Shown here in pieces: positions 5,523 to 8,135 of a stretch of DNA of 8,135 nt (its first letter is position 1; each line of letters starts with the position of its first letter). Position numbers and translations under genes: made by a program. Source of the stretch: Bacteroidales bacterium (GTDB lineage: Bacteria; Bacteroidota; Bacteroidia; Bacteroidales; VadinHA17); contig PMIG01000156.1 of NCBI GenBank assembly GCA_003157055.1, positions 1 to 8,135 of the forward strand, in the 5' to 3' direction. The notes beneath the pieces are model-generated. The model saw only the letters and a list, made by a program, of their open reading frames with translations. It was not told the origin of the DNA and made no database searches.

Positions 5523-6452
5523 ATGTTTTCACTGGTAATCCCGATATTCAATGAGGAAAAGCTAATCGATGATCTGCTCAGGCGGACAATCCCTTCAATT
5601 GAATCATTCGCAGCAGATTATGAAGTAATCTTCGTTGATGACGGCAGCACCGACAAGAGTGCAGAAAAAATTCTCGCATGGAGGAAAGGGAATGAAAAGA
5701 TAAAACTTCTTTCCCTCTCAAAGAATTTCGGACATCAGGCTGCATATACTGCTGGACTTGAAAATGCAAGCGGTGACATTGTTGCGATGATGGACGGCGA
5801 TCTCCAGGATCCTCCTGAACTTCTTTCACTGATGTACCGGAAGATTACTGAAGAGGATTATGATATCATTAGCGGGAGGAGAACCGGAAGAAAAGGTAGT
5901 CGCGGACGCATCCTCTATTCGGTCCTCTTCCATTCGATCTTTACGAACATTGGGGAACTCAGGGACATGGATAATTATGGCAACTATTCCATGATGAATA
6001 GAATTGCCCTTAATGCACTGCTTTCAATGAAGGAAAAAGTCAGGTATCTTCCTGGGCTGAGATCATTTATCGGATTCAGGCACGGCGATGTGGAGTTTGT
6101 AAGAGATGACCGGTTCAGGGGCAAGTCCAAGATGAACCTTCGCAAACTTTTTGTCCTTGCTGCCGATGCTATTTTTTCTTTTTCCAGGTTCCCTATACGT
6201 ATATGCCTTTTACTTGGAACCCTGGGAACCATCGTCTTCATGGGAGCCGGAATTTATGTTCTTATTTCCAAGATTACAGGCAGCGCTGTACCCGGATGGT
6301 CATCAACTATGCTAAGCATATATTTCCTGGGGTCAATACAGCTTGTCTTTCTGGGGATACTTGGGGAATATATTTTCAGAAGTTATAAGGAATCACAGAA
6401 TCGTCCTGTCTATTTTGTAAGGAAATATTTTGGCGTGAGCCGGGAAAAATGA
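5523..6452 (+). CDS. GT2 polyprenyl-phosphate glycosyltransferase (DPM1/GtrB/ArnC-like)
   Basis: The protein has 309 residues, the usual size for this group. The GT-A domain begins immediately with FSLVIPIFNEE and contains EVIFVDDGSTD (nucleotide binding, D39-D40), LSKNFGHQAAYTAGL, and the DGDLQDPPE motif (D91-D93 as the metal-binding DxD), then a basic RFRGKSKM loop (197-204). Two membrane segments follow at about 225-248 and 262-284, as in GtrB and related enzymes. Family knowledge: these enzymes move a sugar from a nucleotide sugar to undecaprenyl (or dolichyl) phosphate on the cytoplasmic face, making a donor for outer-face transferases. The ATG at 5523 is right for the fold, leaving no room for an extra N-terminus. 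The 60-base gap upstream has no good promoter match. The stop codon overlaps the start of the next gene (ATGA). The sugar transferred cannot be told from the sequence. Confidence 0.95.
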   Translation: MFSLVIPIFNEEKLIDDLLRRTIPSIESFAADYEVIFVDDGSTDKSAEKILAWRKGNEKIKLLSLSKNFGHQAAYTAGLENASGDIVAMMDGDLQDPPELLSLMYRKITEEDYDIISGRRTGRKGSRGRILYSVLFHSIFTNIGELRDMDNYGNYSMMNRIALNALLSMKEKVRYLPGLRSFIGFRHGDVEFVRDDRFRGKSKMNLRKLFVLAADAIFSFSRFPIRICLLLGTLGTIVFMGAGIYVLISKITGSAVPGWSSTMLSIYFLGSIQLVFLGILGEYIFRSYKESQNRPVYFVRKYFGVSREK

Positions 6453-8135
6453 TGAAAGAGACAAGATTGAAATATATCTTCCTTGCAAGTTCAGCGTTTC
6501 TCCTAATCGTCATGCTCCTTATGAGCAGGAATGCCGGTATATCTTGCGATGATGTACTTCATTACCATCAATCTGAAGCCGTTTATAACTATTTCGCAAC
6601 ACATGGAGCCGATCAGGCTGCATTGCAGACGCCTGTAAACCACCTTAAGTATTACGGACAATCGTTTGATAATTTTGTTACAGTACTCATCAGGTGGCTG
6701 AGGATTGATGACGTGTTCGGCTTTCGTCACTTGATGAGCTCCCTGGCAGGATGGCTGACAATTTTTATTACAGCTCTTCTTGCTATCTGGTTATCAGGTT
6801 ACAGGACTGGCATTCTGGTAATTCTCCTCTTTGCTGTTTCTCCGACATTTCTTGGACACACCCAGAATAATCTTAAAGATATCCCTTTTGCACTTGGCTA
6901 TATATTAAGTGTATATTTTACACTTAAAATTCTTTTACCGGAGAAAAGAGTGCGCTTTTATGAAATCCTGTTGTTAATTCTCAGCATTTCATTTACTTTA
7001 AGTATAAGGGCAGGAGGGCTTCTGATGATTTGTTACCTGTTCCTGTTTTTTTTCATATGCCTGGTTTACAGGTATTTTATCAACGGCAGGATTGACTGGT
7101 CAGATATCTTGAAGAAATTAATGATTTTAATACTGGTTGCCGGTGCCTCTTTCTTTCTTTCTATCCTTCTGTGGCCATTCGGGTTGCAGGCTCCGGTTAA
7201 GAATGTGTTTGCATCCCTTAATTTTATGTCGCATTTTCCAGGGACATTCAGGGAGATATTTGAAGGAAGAACAGAATGGACGGATTACATGCCCTGGTAC
7301 TACCTTTTGAAATATATGGCAATTACTATCCCAGTTATTGTGCTTGCCGGAACCCTGGTTTTTATCCCGTTTATTAAAAGAATAGTTTCAGATGGAAAAA
7401 CCCTTTCCTGGTTGTTTCTATTATTCACCATCCTTTTTCCAATCTTGTTTGTGATAATTGAGAGACCAAATATTTATAGCGGGTGGCGCCAGTTCCTGTT
7501 CGTTTATCCTCCCATGATAGTAGTTTCGGCAGCAGGATTCAACTATCTTTTTGATTTTCTGAAGAACAGATATGCAAAATGGATTCTTTTTGCTGTACTG
7601 TTAGTTCTTGCTATTCATCCTGTACGATACATGGTGAATAATAAAGCCTATTTTTACCTCTATTACAACCAGTTTACGGGAGGACTGAAGGGTGCTTATG
7701 GCAATTATGAAACCGATTATTATTATACCGGACAGACTGAAGCATCCGGGTGGCTCATTAACTACTTAAAAACTAATAATATTGATTCCTCCAGGGTTAT
7801 TGCCACTTTCCCTGTTGACTGGCAGTTCAGAAATACTCCTTCTGTAAAAACATCCTGCTGCAGATATGAGGAGAGAAGCGAGTCAGACTGGGACTACGCA
7901 ATAATTACAAACCGGTATATACCGCCCTTTATGCTAAAAGCCGGATCATGGCCCCCTTCTAACGTAATTCATGTTGTTTATGCCGACAGGATTCCGGTCT
8001 GCGTTGTTCTGAAACGCAAATCAAAAGAAGATTTCCTAGGATATAATTCACTTGAAGAACATCGTAGCAGCGATGCTGTAAAACATTTTACCAAGGCCCT
8101 GAAAATTGATAATAGCGATGAAATGATTTTTTATA
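6449..8135 (+). CDS. Polytopic membrane glycosyltransferase-like protein (GT-C/GT39 type) with TPR-like tail, runs off right edge
   Basis: The frame stays open from the ATG at 6449 to the window end, 562 codons without a stop. A second ATG follows directly at 6452. The N-terminus (MMKETRLKYIFLASSAFLLI) is a first membrane helix, followed by an outer loop with an acidic pair D34-D35 (ISCDDVLHYHQ), placed like the catalytic aspartate region of GT-C enzymes such as PMT and ArnT. About ten further hydrophobic segments run to about residue 400. FGFRHLMSS and SPTFLGHTQNNLKDIP resemble conserved loops of bacterial GT39-like proteins. After a soluble stretch, residues 540-562 (DAVKHFTKALKIDNSDEMIF) look like the start of a tetratricopeptide repeat. 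The four-base overlap with the GT2 gene implies translational coupling, and the GT2 product could make the lipid-linked donor this protein uses. Family assignment is by topology and motif pattern only; the acceptor is unknown. Confidence 0.8.
   Translation, partial: MMKETRLKYIFLASSAFLLIVMLLMSRNAGISCDDVLHYHQSEAVYNYFATHGADQAALQTPVNHLKYYGQSFDNFVTVLIRWLRIDDVFGFRHLMSSLAGWLTIFITALLAIWLSGYRTGILVILLFAVSPTFLGHTQNNLKDIPFALGYILSVYFTLKILLPEKRVRFYEILLLILSISFTLSIRAGGLLMICYLFLFFFICLVYRYFINGRIDWSDILKKLMILILVAGASFFLSILLWPFGLQAPVKNVFASLNFMSHFPGTFREIFEGRTEWTDYMPWYYLLKYMAITIPVIVLAGTLVFIPFIKRIVSDGKTLSWLFLLFTILFPILFVIIERPNIYSGWRQFLFVYPPMIVVSAAGFNYLFDFLKNRYAKWILFAVLLVLAIHPVRYMVNNKAYFYLYYNQFTGGLKGAYGNYETDYYYTGQTEASGWLINYLKTNNIDSSRVIATFPVDWQFRNTPSVKTSCCRYEERSESDWDYAIITNRYIPPFMLKAGSWPPSNVIHVVYADRIPVCVVLKRKSKEDFLGYNSLEEHRSSDAVKHFTKALKIDNSDEMIFY

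Overview
The window looks like chromosomal DNA of a member of the Bacteroidota, probably a Bacteroidales-like anaerobe or facultative anaerobe. Three things point there. Start codons lack Shine-Dalgarno sequences and are preceded by A/T-rich stretches. Several intergenic regions carry the Bacteroidota promoter pattern, a -7 box TAnnTTTG with a TTG-type -33 box. The gene content also fits: exported lipoproteins, an exported MsrB-MsrA fusion and a Tat-exported Gfo/Idh/MocA lipoprotein. This is inferred from style and content, not from a marker gene.

Left part (1-1277, minus strand): the first 78 codons of glyceraldehyde-3-phosphate dehydrogenase run off the left edge, with a well-formed promoter just upstream. 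Before it, in the direction of transcription, lies a two-gene unit: a 42-residue lipoprotein and a 268-residue exported, barrel-like protein of unknown function. The lipoprotein has its own good promoter. Positions 1278-1506 separate the minus-strand genes from the plus-strand genes and hold two divergent promoter candidates and a small inverted repeat.

Middle part (1507-5462, plus strand): a secreted MsrB-MsrA fusion is followed by the most unusual pair in the window. The first member is a membrane-anchored tetrahaem NapC/NrfH-type cytochrome c fused in one frame to a SUMF1/FGE-fold domain that lacks the two catalytic cysteines of true formylglycine-generating enzymes. Only 23 bases downstream is a Gfo/Idh/MocA-family NAD(P)-dependent oxidoreductase with a twin-arginine signal and lipobox. 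Together they suggest a cell-envelope redox module linking the quinone pool to a sugar-type or other small substrate. The substrate and direction of electron flow cannot be read from the sequence.

Right part (5523-8135, plus strand): a polyprenyl-phosphate glycosyltransferase of the GT2/DPM1-GtrB type overlaps by four bases (ATGA) a large polytopic membrane protein resembling GT-C (GT39/ArnT-like) glycosyltransferases, which runs off the right edge just as a TPR-like helix pair appears. The pair fits the usual logic in which the GT2 enzyme makes a lipid-phosphate sugar donor and the GT-C enzyme uses it on the outer face of the membrane.

No tRNA, rRNA, CRISPR array, insertion sequence or convincing intrinsic terminator was seen.
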